NCBI RefSeq assembly: GCF_954871325.1
Contig: NC_088778.1
Coordinates: 3,319,743 to 3,383,742, forward strand
Direction: 5' to 3'
Length of the DNA: 64,000 bases
From: Gordionus sp. m RMFG-2023
Taxonomy: Eukaryota; Nematomorpha; Gordioida; Chordodea; Parachordodidae
Shown: positions 22,509 to 34,232 of the stretch, piece after piece
Numbering within the stretch: position 1 is the stretch's first letter
Layout: each line of letters starts with the position of its first letter
Position numbers and translations under genes: made by a program
Notes under the pieces: model-generated
What the model saw: the letters and a program-made list of their open reading frames with translations, nothing else
Databases searched by the model: none
What the model was told of the DNA's origin: nothing

Positions 22509-23867
22509 ACCACAGCCTTGAGGAGCCAAGAAAATCCGGCGGAAGTGAATGCTGGCGAAGGATATTCCGGTGCGAATAATGGCGAAGAAATGGATGACCT
22601 GGGCGAACTCTCTGATTTGAACGTGAAAAAGCTCAGCGAGATGTTACAGGTTTCCCTCTCCTCGCTCTACAAGTACCTCAAATTAACGAGGCCTGATTAT
22701 GAAGGGGGCCCTCGCAAAAGCCTGGTTTACACCCTGGACGAGGGCTACATCTCAAATAGTATCAAGAGGGGTCGGCCCGTATCCAACAACAAGAGGGCGA
22801 AGGAGATGGAGATACGGGAAGAGGTGACGAAAATTATGTCCATAATGGGGGATCCCAACGGGAGCGGCTTGATTTTACCCAAGGGAGGGTTCAACATCGC
22901 GTATCTGATGGAACGTTTGCCCGATCATTTAAAGTGCAGCAAGGATTCGCTGAGAACGTACCTTAGACGCATGAATTGGATGGAGAAAAAGAAGAGGGTC
23001 AACGCGCTCACGGCTTGCAACGTTCGGCTTAACGCTGGCGGAGGTGGCGACGCCAATATGGCTGCCGACACTGCCAACGAGGTGAGTCACGATGATGCCG
23101 ATATCGTTAAAAGGGAGGATGAAGAGGAAGGCAGCAATAGTGACGACATTAACAGTATACCGACTGAGGTTTCTACAACAATTAATAATGTCAGTCGTGC
23201 CATTGCTATTCGGATAGGATCTTCGCTGGGAGCTTTTAGATTAGCGCCCGTAGACATATTATTCGCCGGGACGCTGCACCTTAATTTTCTGGGAGATTCT
23301 AATTTCACCACTAGCGTCGTATTATCCAGTGGCGGATTATTGGCCCATTACGAATTCGATTGCTTAGAACCGCCTTCCTCGAACCTGGATATCCTTAAAA
23401 TGGGCTTGACTCCTTGCATAGACGAAACTTTATCCAAATACAGCGGCAATATGAATCCCATGGATAACAAGAGCAAGATATTGGTGGTAGACCAAAATGT
23501 CGTGAGTTTTCGCGAGAAAGTTGTGAATCCGCTCGTCGGAAATGGTAATGAGTTGGAAACGTACTACCACACCCGGTACAGATGCTTTGACGGGAAATCC
23601 GACTCCATTTTGAAAAGCGTCTTGGTGATAAATAACACTTACGACGATTTCAAGAAATTCCGGGAAGCTTCCCCTTTGCGCTCCTTCTTAGCTTCGCTCG
23701 AAACCTACCTTGAGGGAAGTTTGACCACGGCTTTTAACTCGACCGGCGTCTCTGATTCGGCTCTTATAGTCAGGTCCAGCCTTAGAGACTATTTTGAAAA
23801 CGCGAAAAAGACCGATTACAGTTATATTTATCAAAATATGGCGCAGATATTATGGTCAACACAATAG
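22509..23867 (+). CDS. Main last exon of a putative helix-turn-helix nuclear protein
   Basis: The acceptor AATAATAG at 22508 gives entry in phase 0 (TTALRSQENP), exactly matching the previous exon, and the frame runs 452 codons to TAG at 23867. Residues about 25-35 are acidic. About 38-58, SDLNVKKLSEMLQVSLSSLYK, has the pattern of the last two helices of a helix-turn-helix. About 90-160 is basic (KRGRPVSNNKRAKEME) and then LPDHLKCSKDSLRTYLRRMN, a second helix-turn-helix-like segment ending in MEKKKRV. After a low-complexity acidic linker, about residues 220-450 look like one folded domain (VDILFAGTLHLNFLGDSNFT..., ETYYHTRYRCFDGK, ASPLRSFLASLETYLEG, DYSYIYQNMAQILW). I do not recognise the family. 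Likely a sequence-specific DNA-binding protein; the role is unknown. Confidence 0.75.
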   Translation, partial: TTALRSQENPAEVNAGEGYSGANNGEEMDDLGELSDLNVKKLSEMLQVSLSSLYKYLKLTRPDYEGGPRKSLVYTLDEGYISNSIKRGRPVSNNKRAKEMEIREEVTKIMSIMGDPNGSGLILPKGGFNIAYLMERLPDHLKCSKDSLRTYLRRMNWMEKKKRVNALTACNVRLNAGGGGDANMAADTANEVSHDDADIVKREDEEEGSNSDDINSIPTEVSTTINNVSRAIAIRIGSSLGAFRLAPVDILFAGTLHLNFLGDSNFTTSVVLSSGGLLAHYEFDCLEPPSSNLDILKMGLTPCIDETLSKYSGNMNPMDNKSKILVVDQNVVSFREKVVNPLVGNGNELETYYHTRYRCFDGKSDSILKSVLVINNTYDDFKKFREASPLRSFLASLETYLEGSLTTAFNSTGVSDSALIVRSSLRDYFENAKKTDYSYIYQNMAQILWSTQ

Positions 23868-23909
23868 CCTCATCATTGTATTTACTTATTTATTTTTTTA
23901 TAAACTATT

Positions 23910-23915
23910 AATAAA
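23910..23915 (+). terminator. Polyadenylation signal of the nuclear-protein gene
   Basis: AATAAA 43 bp after the stop codon, followed at about 23926 by a genomic A-rich tract. It is the only canonical signal close to the gene end. Confidence 0.6.
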
Positions 23916-23940
23916 GGAATATTTTTAAAAAAAAAAAAAA

Positions 23941-25440
23941 TAAGATTCTCTTTGTAATATTTATTTAATATTTACTTAAAATTAAATTTTAATTTATTTA
24001 TAATTTTAATTTTAAAATATTACTTAATTTATCGTGTAGTATATAAAATCTCGTAAGCATTACAAATTATCAAAAAAATTAATTATATAATATAAATTTT
24101 TTATATTTTAGTTGTATTATAGAGTATTACTATCAATAAAACAAGAATTAATTTAATAATATATAAGTCTTAATTTAATTTTTTTCCACCCCTTAATTTT
24201 AGAGGGAGTAAAATGAAAATTCAAAATTTGAGAAAAGCTAACCCCCCCCCCCTTTCTCCACCCTTCCATTGAATGCTGGCTACGTATGTAATCTTATCGT
24301 TAAATTTTGAGTCCCGCGAAAATGCTAAGAGAAATAGGTAAACTAATTGTACGAAAAATAATCACGTGATTTCTCTGAATTCCTATTGGACGTTTTTAAA
24401 TTAAATAGTGGTTAGGAAATTTTTCTCAAATTTAACGTGATGACAACCTCAATAAGGTTTTCTTCAAATTAACATTTCCCGTGAAGTAATTTGTCACGAA
24501 ATATTTATTATCCTTATTGAAAGTTGTTACATAAAAGTTATAATTTAGAAATTCTTATACAAAAAATTTTTTTAAAAAAATTATATTACTAGTAAAAGAA
24601 AATTTCTTTGAAAGTTAGTTATTTTTATTAATAAAATATGTTTTATAATCATAGAAGATAATTTGTTTGGCGTTGTAAAATTGACATTGATTTTCAAATG
24701 CAAAAAATATTGAAATTGAATATATGAAAAATATTTTTTATTTTAAATTAGGAGTTAAGATGATAGCCAGGGGTTTTCCCTGCTTCACAGTTAACGAGAA
24801 TTCACGTCGGTAGTATACAAAATCTCCCGATAATTCGGGGCTAACTGTGAAGGCGACGTTAGACGAATACCCCGCGAATTAATTCAATAATTTGCTCATT
24901 TTGGTTAAACGGTTTCACGAGTCGAGTCTTGAGTCGATATCAACTCCTGAAACCGGGGTCGCAAAACTCAAGTTAAAAATATTATTAATTTTTATCCGCC
25001 AAAAAAATCAATTATATACAATAATGTGATAATATCTTTAAAAATCGATAAGTGAATTCCCATAACCGGATTATAATATTCTTTATTAAAAAATAATAAA
25101 ATCTATATTCATTATCGTCTATTTTAGATTTTTCTTTTTTGTGAATTTTAAAATATATGCATTAAAAAAGCGATTTTATCAAATGATACGGTATAAAAGA
25201 TATAACTTCAAAAATTATTTCGAATATACAATATTCAATAAATGTATATTGCTTAAAATACCACTCCAAAAGCGCAATTTCATGTCCATAAATTTATTTC
25301 CATATGATTAAACAATAACAAATATATCAAAAACAAGGATTATTAATTCTAATAATAAAACTCACGTGATACAAAACAAAGATTAATTAATGTTATCTCA
25401 TATCTTCTCGAAACATTGATAGAAACAACACATGTTATAT
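23941..25440. other. AT-rich intergenic region
   Basis: No gene. A run of 11 C lies at about 24242. A roughly 70-bp imperfect hairpin (arms CTTCACAGTTA...TAACTGTGAAG) lies at 24783-24852 and may be a tiny inverted-repeat element. Confidence 0.35.
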
Positions 25441-25469
25441 CCGATTTTGCAAGTAACCCCTCATTGAGT

Positions 25470-25625
25470 TGAGGACTCAGGTTCAATCCTGGTAAGAAGC
25501 ATAAAAATTTCCAGGGTTTTCTTCGATGACTGATGTGTAAAGACATATGTTAAGATAAATTTCGGAGCTTAGAGATGACACCCCGGTCACCGACAGGCCT
25601 GGACAGGGTGCTAAGGATACTTGTC
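25470..25625 (+). mobile_element. tRNA-like module upstream of the LINE
   Basis: Contains the B-box sequence CAGGTTCAATCCTGGTAAG and then the same body as 5925-6062 (TTTTCTTCGATGACTGATG...TCACCGACAGGCC...GGGTGCTAAGGATAC). It ends where the LINE sequence begins. Either a SINE sits next to the LINE by chance or the module is the LINE's own 5' region. Confidence 0.55.
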
Positions 25626-25689
25626 CAATAAACAAATAAAGGAAACAAACGAAAATATGAATATGAAAGATAGGGCGTTCCCTTCAAGC

Positions 25690-27944
25690 GACGCGCAGGG
25701 TGTAGACCTCCATCCTGCAAAAAGTAAAATAAGGTAAAAGCAAAGAAGACAAGATTAGCAAGTTTGAATATTGGGACACTTAAAGGTAAGACGAGAGAAT
25801 TGGCATCAAAGTTGATATAGTTTGCATACAAGAGACGAAATGGAAAGGTCAGAAGACTTTAATGATTGGAGATGGGTATAAATTGTACAATAATATAATT
25901 CTTAGCAATAGGAACGGTGTCGGCATCATCCTCAGTCAAGATCTAACCTTCTCAGTGCGACAGGATCTCTGATAGACTAATGAAGATAAAACTCATGGTC
26001 AATCAATATTACACATCTTTTAGTATATGCCCCTCAAACGGGTTGCAAAGAAAAAGCTATTCTTGATGAAGCTGTAATGAAAATCCCTGTGGATGACCTA
26101 AATGCACATGTGGGGAAAACAAGAGATAGCTACAAAAGGCATCATGGTGGTTTTAGATATAGGAGAGCATGTATTAAAATTTGCGCAAGCCTTTGACCTT
26201 GCCTTAACCAACACCTACTATAGGAAAAAAGACAGTCATTTAATAATATATGAAAGTGGTACAAGGAAAATACAGATAGATTACATGCTAATCTCTCGTA
26301 GAAGATTAAAAATGTAATAGACTGCAAAGTCATCCCAGGAGAAGATATAGCCGCGCAACACAAGTTACTAATCATGGATTTACACATCACAAATAAATCC
26401 ACTAAACAAGATAAAACTGGAACCATGCATCAAATGGAGTAAATTAAAAACAATGAAAGATGCATTTGCAATCAATGCAAACATTGAAACCATAGATTTC
26501 TCACAAGTTAGTGAAAAAATGTGGACAGACCTTTCATCCAGATTAATAGACACTGTCAAATCGACACTATACTTGACAAGGGGAGGTAACAAATCATACA
26601 AAGAACTATGGTGGTGGAGTGAAGAGGTACAAACCACTATACAGGAGAAAAAACACCTTTTTAAAATATGGAATCCAAAAACCCAGATGACAAGACAAGA
26701 TACAAAAAATCCAAGAGAATAGCTACAAAGGGGTGGTTAGGGCCAAATTTTTCATACGAAGACATGTATGAAGAACTACATACCAAAGAAGGGCAAAATA
26801 AAATATACAGATTAGCCAAACAGAAAAGAATTCTAGGGATATAAACGGAGCTCCGAAAGTAATCAAAAATAGATGGAAAATTGATAATAAAAGAAAAAGA
26901 AATAATTAATAGATGGAAAGAATATTTTCAGGAGCTTCTCAACTTTAATCTCCACATACTACATCTAGATGACACTCCCCATGTCAAAACCTTATACAGC
27001 CAATAACAGAACAAGAAATAATCACATGCCTCATATGAAAAACAACAAAGCTAGGGGTCCAGATGATATTCAAGTAGAAAGCTTTAAAGCAGAGTGATGG
27101 AATACATTTCCTCACAAATCTATACAATAAAAACTGGGAAATGAAGAGATTCCTCAAAATTGGAGGTAGAGCTTATCTAGTTCCTATCTTCAAAAATAAA
27201 GGGGATCCACACAATTGTCAAGTCTTAAACTTTACGAAAAAATATAAATAAGAAAAGACGGAATATATTGTGATAGGAGGAGATGAAACAGAGAGCATTC
27301 ATATAAATGAATGGCAGATATCGGCAATTAAGAGCTGAAAATATTTGGGCTCCACTATACAAACAAACGGCACAATAGAGAAAGAGATAAAGTGTAAAAT
27401 TAATCAAGGGTGGTTAAAATGGAGATCTTTATCTGGAGTGCTCTTTGAAAGAATCCCACACAAATTGTAGGGAAAATCTTACAGTTCCATAGTACAACCA
27501 ACTATTCTATATAGTTCGGAAACATGGCCAACCAAGGAATCAGACGAGAGAAATCTACAAACTATGGAGAGGTTGATTGCTGGAGTTACAAGAAAGGATA
27601 AAGTGCGCAGTACAAGAATACTAAGTAGTTTAAAGGTAGTGCCCATTAAGACTAAGATGATGGTAAATATACTTAGGTGGTATGGGCACACAATGAGAAG
27701 GCCTATGAACTACATAGGAAATAAGGTTGAGAGTTTGGAAGTGATGGGCAACCGTAAAAGAGGAAGGCCAAAACTTCAATGGGGCCATAAAGTTAGAGCC
27801 AATATAAAGAAGTATAAATCAGATGTAAGAGATAGTATGAATCGAATGAATAACATAAAGTGGAGAGAGATATTGAAGGAGTCTTACCTCCAGGAAAGGA
27901 GAAATGCTAAAGAAAAAAAATTAAAATGTCTATATACTCAATAA
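25690..27944 (+). mobile_element. Decayed APE-type LINE, internally deleted
   Basis: The 5' part is an apurinic-type endonuclease: LNIGTLKGKTRELASK at about 25765, then VCIQETKWKGQK, GDGYKLYNN, DLNAHVGK at about 26100, LALTNTY, IDYMLISRRR, CKVIPGEDIAAQHKLLIMDL. A linker follows, then the start of RT (EIINRWKEYFQELLN, ITEQEI, GPDDIQVE). The RT core around the catalytic aspartates is missing, apparently by an internal deletion near 27215-27260. Then come the distal part (LKIFGSTIQTNGTIEKEIKC, SSETWPTKES) and the C-terminal RWYGHTMRRP...GNRKRGRPKLQW ending at 27944. This is the family often annotated as craniofacial development protein 2-like in invertebrates. Many stops and frame changes; not functional. 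Confidence 0.8.
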
Positions 27945-28353
27945 TCTATATATATACAATCACCTTAATCAAGAAATGAACGTTTTCGTATATCCTTAAT
28001 GTTAATTTTTATTTTTCTCATCAACTTTCCTATCTTCTTAATGTTAATTTTAATTTTTCCTATCTTCTTAATGTTAAATAAAACGATAAAGACTATATCT
28101 CTCTAATGTTAAATTTTAAGAAAATTTTTTGTATATAACAGGATTCGAACCCATGATTCTATATTAAATTTTGTAATATAATCTTTCTTATATACGTTAT
28201 TATTTTGCTTTTATTTTTTATTTTTATTGGCTTATTAAGGTCTTATTTCATTGGTTTAAAAATTATTTTCTTTCTATTTCATTGGTTTAAATTTATTTTC
28301 TTTGTTTTATTAATTAAGTAATCAACCATTTTTAATTAATGATTTTTAATAAG
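27945..28353 (+). mobile_element. Inverted-repeat element, copy 1, left part (split by an LTR element)
   Basis: From ATCTATATATATACAATCAC it matches 39516-39935 base for base over long stretches (AATCAAGAAATGAACGTTTT, TATATCCTTAATGTTAATTT, a GGATTCGAACCC B-box-like site at 28140, TTCATTGGTTTAAA). It is cut at 28353 by the LTR retrotransposon and resumes at 35179 with AAGATCACAACCTTTTT. The original right end after 35200 is diverged. Confidence 0.75.
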
Positions 28354-28670
28354 TGTTATATATTTCTTATATATTTGTAGTAGATATTTCATATATGTTG
28401 GTATATTATATATATATTTTATCAATAATATTATTATTATTAAATTATAAATGTCAATCAATTATTAATATATATTTAGAAATATAAAAAATATTGATTT
28501 TTGTTTATATTGAATGGATTAAGAATTAACGCGGAGGAATATAATAATTGTTATACAAAAGAAAAGAGATATAAAAAAAATTATGATGATTTTTATGAAT
28601 TATAAAATAAAGAAAGTCTTGGAAAATATTATTTTAAATTCTTGGAAATTAATATATTACAGATAAAATA
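28354..28670 (+). repeat. 5' LTR
   Basis: Starts TGTTATATATTTCTTATATA and ends ...ATTACAGATAAAATA just before the primer-binding-like sequence. Nearly the same as 34827-35178, which carries an extra block of about 35 bp. The 3' edge is set by the end of similarity between the two LTRs and could be a few bases off. Confidence 0.85.
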
Positions 28671-28671
28671 T

Positions 28672-28690
28672 TGGTGCCGTGACCAGGATA
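28672..28690 (+). promoter_or_regulatory. Primer-binding-site-like sequence
   Basis: TGGTGCCGTGACCAGGATA directly follows the 5' LTR. TGGTGCC- or TGGCGCC-type sequences at this place are usual tRNA primer sites in LTR retrotransposons. The tRNA species was not assigned. Confidence 0.6.
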
Positions 28691-28924
28691 CGTTAACTCT
28701 TATTAGGGTGATTTTGCTAAGAAAATTTCAGAGTTTATTAATCAAAAAGAAAAATTTCTAGGACCGGGTTCCTCAAATTAATAGTGGATTCTGGATATTT
28801 AAAAGTAAGAAAATTTTTTTTATTTGATTTTTAATTTACACAACGCAATAATTGTAAAATTTTTAAGATTTAATTTTTTTTAGAATTTTAAAAAATTTTT
28901 TAATTATAATATAAATTTGAAATC

Positions 28925-29940
28925 ATGGGTTATTCTTTTATTACTGTGCATAGGAAGCCTAATTTTGATAAAATGTCGAGTTATAAGGATCATTTTAATA
29001 AAATATTTAATTCGAGTTTTAATAAAGTGGATGTAACTAATAATGTCATTACTGCATTAATTTTTTTTGTGTTTTATTTAATATTAATTATAATGAAACA
29101 AGTAATAAGGAAAATAAAAAGAAGATCTTTTAAAAATAGAGAAAGTGATATAAAAAAATACAAATACCGAAAATTTAATTCCTAAAGTTTTGGTTAAATC
29201 TCCAGATATTAATGAAGATATCAAAAATAGTTTACATTTAATTTTGTTAGAATTAAAAAATTTAAATGTTATAATAAATGTTGAAAGAAAAAATGATAAA
29301 AATTTAGATACTGGTGAATTATTTAATTTTCAGCAAAATATTATATCAGAGGATATAAATAAAAAATTAAATTCAATAATGATTGAATTTAAAGAGAAAA
29401 TTTCTGAAGTTTTAAGTAAAAACCCAGAAGAAATTTTTAAAAAAAATAATAAAATAGATAATACTTTGAGACAAAGTACCGATAAATCTATAATTTTAAG
29501 TGAAATTAGAGAAACGAGAGAAAACATGAAAAATTTATCCAGAGATGTGTCCAACTTAAAAATTAAAAATAATAATGTGATTGAAAGTTGTGAACTTTGT
29601 GGAAGAAAGGGACATATCAGTAAAAATTGTTATTCAAGAGACCGAAAAACTAATGAGAATGTGACTGCAAAACCAAGTGAAAAAAATGACATTGTTTGTC
29701 ATAGATGTGGTTTTGTAGGACATATTAAACGAAATTGCATGGTGAAAGAGGCCAATTTTAAAAGGGATTTCCACAAAGAACCTCGGTAGTGTTACAACCG
29801 GTGGTTAGAAATATACAAAATCCTATTATTAAAAATGTGGATAAAACTGAAAATTATAATACAAACCATGATAGAATGTGTTTCAAATGTGAAGAAATGG
29901 GACACATTGCTATACATTGTATCCAAAGTGTGAGTGGGTT
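28925..29940 (+). pseudogene. Retrotransposon gag region
   Basis: Lysine- and asparagine-rich open stretches with three nucleic-acid-binding CCHC knuckles: CELCGRKGHISKNC, CHRCGFVGHIKRNC and CFKCEEMGHIAIHC. The first part (near 29040-29100) has a hydrophobic segment FFVFYLILIIM. Such knuckles mark the nucleocapsid part of Gag. It belongs to the broken element at 28354-35178. Confidence 0.75.
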
Positions 29941-30429
29941 ACAGTGACTATATGATTTGAAAGAGAATATTATAAAAATAGAAAAATCATATTTAGAGAA
30001 TAATAAATATTTTGATATATATAGTTTAATTAAAAATTTTGTGTATATATATAATAAAATTGATAATCATTATGGGAATGATGATTATACATTGAAATTT
30101 AACTTGAATAAAAAGAGTTTTAATGTAGGAAATTTTTATTGTCATTTTGATGAAATAAAAAATTTTAAATTAGACAGTAATCTGAATAAAAAGAATTATT
30201 GTAATCAAATGAGTGATATATATCCAAGGGAAATTTTAAATAAAAACATAAATGAAATTCAGAGACCTTTAAATTCTGAGATGAATTTAGGTATGAATAT
30301 TAATTATATTGACAATGAGATTAATATAAATGTCATTCAACCCATTAAAATGCATAAAAATTTAATAACTGAGGGAGCAAAGGAACAGAGTTTATGTCCT
30401 CATATTAATTTAAAATTTGGTGGATAAAT

Positions 30430-30620
30430 GGTTGAAATGTTATTTGATACCGGGGCAAGTATTTCAATAATGTCTAGTGAAAATTTTTATAAATATTGGC
30501 CTAATGGATTGTTGAGAGACAAAATATGTGTATAAAATAATTTGATGGATCTGAAATCAAAGTTTTAGGTAGAACTCAGGGGGATGTTATTTTCCATGAT
30601 ATGCCTATAATTTTAGATTT
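30430..30620 (+). pseudogene. Retrotransposon aspartic protease region
   Basis: MLFDTGASISIMSS holds the DTGA active-site motif of retroviral-type aspartic proteases, and LWIVNKNVETIIGWD downstream resembles the usual ..ILG.D/W end of the domain. The 156-codon stretch before it (29957-30427) is Asn/Lys-rich and unassigned. Confidence 0.7.
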
Positions 30621-30949
30621 ATGGATAGTGAATAAAAATGTTGAAACAATAATAGGTTGGGATTGGATTATCAAATTGGGATCTCGAAATAATTATTGGG
30701 ATTTATTTATCATTGATAGCGAATTGGCAAGAGATAATGCTGAAAGAAAAATAATAGCTAATGAAGTCAAGGAAAAGCTTAAAGAAAGAGAAATGAATAA
30801 ATTAATGAGTGAAGTGAAAGAATCTATCGTTAATAAGAATATTGGTGAATATCCTGCAAAATCCATGATAGATTCCAATGAATATAAGATCAATAATGAA
30901 GTTGATAATGATAAAAAAATTAATAATGAAATTAACGAATTTAATAGAG

Positions 30950-32260
30950 TTAAAAATGCTATACCTATTTTAGTGGAAAAATATGGTATAATTTTTGAAG
31001 ACACTTTGGGATGTCTAAATGATTATCAAGTAGATTTGAAATTAAAAGAGGGATTTTCACCTATTTTCTTAGGGTGTCGTAGAGTTCCTTTTGAGTGGAA
31101 AAGGGAAATCAATGAAGAATTAGATAAATGGGTTAATGATGGTATTATTATTCCTGTGGAATATAGTGAATGGGCTACACCATTAGTACCTGTTAAAAAA
31201 TCTAATGGAAAACTTAGATTATGTGCAGATTTTCGAGTAACACTTAACAAATGGGTTGTGGAAGTGAAATATCCATTACCTCGAATTGAAGAAATTTTGG
31301 CAAATTTAAAGGGAGCCAAATATTTTTCAAAAGTTGACTTTTCATCAGCATATTTACAATTGCCTTTGAAAGAAGAAATTCATAAATTGTTGACAATAAC
31401 AACGCCTAAAGGATTATTTGCATTTTGTAGATTACCTTTTGGACTAAGTGTATCTGCCCCTTCAGAGAACAATGGCATCAGTTTTCCAGGGTTTGGAAGG
31501 CGTATTTTATTATATAGATGATGTGTTAATAACTGGAGTGACGCCAGAACAACATAATCAACGTCTTGAAGAAGTTTTCAAGAGAATTCAAGATAAAGGT
31601 TTAAAAGCTAGTAAAGAGAAAAGTATTCTTGGTGTCACCGAAATAGTGTATTTGGGTCATCAAATTAATGGATTTGAAGTGAAACCTCTCGATAAAAATT
31701 TAAAAAATATTTTGAACATAAATCAGCCTAGTAATAAAGCTGAAGTACAATCTTTTATGGGCATGATCAATTATTATCATAGATTTGTGGATAATTTTGC
31801 AAAAATTGCAGCTCCACTATATGATTTATTAAAAAAAGGCGTCAATTTTGAGTGGAAAATTGAACAAAGAAACGCTTTTGAACATTTAAAGAGAAAAATT
31901 GGTGAGGAACCAATTTTAGTGTGTTTTAATAATGACTTGGAGATAATTCTTGCTGTTGATGCGTCAAATAAAGGTGTCGGAGGGGCCTTATTACATGTCA
32001 TTGATGGTTTAGAGAGACCAATTATTTTTTTCTCGAGAATATTTCATGAAGTTGAAACGAGGTACTCTGTTATAGAACAGGAGGCCTTAGCGATTATTTT
32101 TGGGTTGACCAAATGTCGCGAATATTTGATCGGTAAAAGATTTGTGATTTATACAAATCATAAACCATTAATTCATTTGTTCAAGAAAGATAACAAAGAA
32201 TTAATGATGTCTCCGAGGTTACAACGGTGGTTGTTACTTGTTTTAATGTTGAAATAAAAT
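30950..32260 (+). pseudogene. Retrotransposon reverse transcriptase and RNase H region
   Basis: The RT motifs follow the usual gypsy order: VPFEWKREINEELDKW, VPVKKSNGKLRLCADFR, YPLPRIEEILANL, FSKVDFSSAYLQL, LPFGLS, and the YIDD catalytic box near 31505. Then LGHQINGFEVKP and the RNase H part: LAVDASNKGVGGAL, FFSRIFHEVETRYSVIEQE, YTNHKPLIHLF. Similarity to the decayed copy at 36525 is obvious. Part of a broken element. Confidence 0.85.
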
Positions 32261-32279
32261 ATAGGCGAGGAAGAGAAAA

Positions 32280-33190
32280 TCATTTGCCTGATATATTATC
32301 AAGATTAGGAGCAGGTTGTGCTACTCCTGAAATAATTGATAATATGATTATAGATAGAGAAGATGCTTTAGTGCGAACTTTATCATATATGTTGAAAGGA
32401 GGTCCTACAACGTGGGAAGATCTCAAATCTTATACTTTAAAAGATAAAGTATTAAGACAAATAAAATTATTTTTAACGGGGAAAAAACCTTGGAAAAATA
32501 ATTATAAAATTTATCAAAAATTTGAAAAAGAATTATCTGTGGTGGATGATTGTTTAATGAGGGGAAATAGGGCAGTAATTCCTTTGAAATTACGTGCTAA
32601 AATAATTAATTTATTACATGCAGGACATCAGGGTCAAAGTAAAATGAAATCTTGGGCTCGTGAATATGTGTGGTGGCCTGGAATGGGTAATGATATTGAA
32701 AAAATTACAAAGGAATGTGTTCCATGTAATACATGTGCCGTTATACCCCGTAAAAATTGTGGGCTAAATTTGGTATTCCTAAAATAATTGTATCGGATGG
32801 AGGTCCGGCTTTTATAAGTGAGAATTTTAAACAATTTTGTAATTCGATAAAAATTAACCATATTTTGACTCCACCTTATCATCCTAGCTCTAATGGCCAG
32901 GCTGAAAGAATGGTAGCCATAGTGAAAAATTGGTTAAAGAAATCTAAACAAGAGAAAAAGGTCTGGTTAGCCCAGTTATATTATAATAATTCAAAAAATA
33001 AAGAGGGAGTTACTCCTGTCGAATCATTTTTGGGTAGAAGAACCAGATTACCTTTAGATTTTCTTAAATCAAAAGAGATTGATAATTTAGAATCTTATGG
33101 AAAAATCAATATAAAATTTCCTGTGGGTCAAATTATTTGGGGAAGACTTTTTGACCATAAAAAAAATGGGAAAAAGGTATTGTTTTAGAT
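32280..33190 (+). pseudogene. Retrotransposon integrase region
   Basis: LLHAGHQGQSKMKSWAREY and CVPCNTC form the HHCC zinc domain. Downstream, FGIPKIIVSDGGPAF and TPPYHPSSNGQAERMV carry the second catalytic aspartate and the glutamate of the DDE core, followed by a SFLGRRTRLPLDFL tail. Part of a broken element. Confidence 0.8.
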
Positions 33191-34200
33191 AATATAGGGA
33201 ATAAATTATGTAATATAAGGTTTGATAATGGTACTGTGGGAGTACGTCATAATGATTTTATTAGGGTATATAATAAAGATAAATAATTAGTCCATAAAAA
33301 CCGGAATGGTTAGTTCCTATAAAATTTTTGGGACAAAATTATTTCTTGTAAGTCATAATAATTTATTAGAGTATATAATAAAGAAGATAAATATTCAGTT
33401 CCTAAAAACCGGAAGGTTAGTTCCTATGAATTTTTAGGACAAATTTATTTTTGTATTTAAATAATTTAAAGATAAATTTATGTGAATAAATAACAAGAAC
33501 ATGCTTAATTAGGATTGGTAGATGTTTTTCTTATTTAATAAATATTTGTGTAATTCAATAATTTAAGTGTAAATTTATATGAATATATGAATACAAATAA
33601 ATAAAATCTCTTAATTGGGAATAGTTAATATTTGTCTCATGTAGTAAATATTAATACAAGTTTATGATCATGATTACCAGTGAACTTATTTTTATAATAT
33701 CTGATATTTAGTTCAGTTTATTCATTTAAATATATGTGATCTTATCACTACGATTTAAACTTGCAAATAAGTTAAACAAGTATAAAGAGGATTATAGATT
33801 AATATGTTTTGTGTGGAAAGTGAAATAAAAAGAAAAAGAAGGGGAGAAAGACATAAGGTTGTTTTTTAAGTGAAATTTTATTTATTTTAAAAAGGGAAAT
33901 ATATAAATAATGTATATTATAGAAAATGGAGAAATTAATGTTATATATGAATTACATAGGGGTAATAAAAATGTTAATTAGTGATTTTTTTTTATTTAAG
34001 CAAATTGAAAAGTAACATATTTTAAAAAAAAACATAAATAAATAACATGAGTGTTGTTTATAATTGTTTTTATTTAAAAATTACATCGGGGTAATTTATA
34101 AATTATAAATATTTAAAAGGAGAAAATTCAGTAATTATAATTTAAAATTTTTAGTAAAAAAAAATATATATATTGAAATATATATATATCGTGATGATTT
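33191..34200 (+). other. Non-coding part of the LTR element
   Basis: AT-rich sequence after integrase. A block of about 100 bp (GATAAATA..AGT..TAAAAACCGGAA.GGTTAGTTCCTAT) is present twice, at about 33280-33350 and 33385-33450. No env-like membrane protein was seen. Confidence 0.5.
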
Positions 34201-34232
34201 ATAAAATTGAAACAGCCGATCAAACTATTTAA

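Noticed and set aside
26102-26722. Short frames as host genes
   Set aside because: They are pieces of the APE-type LINE (DLNAHVG, GEDIAAQHKLL), not independent genes.
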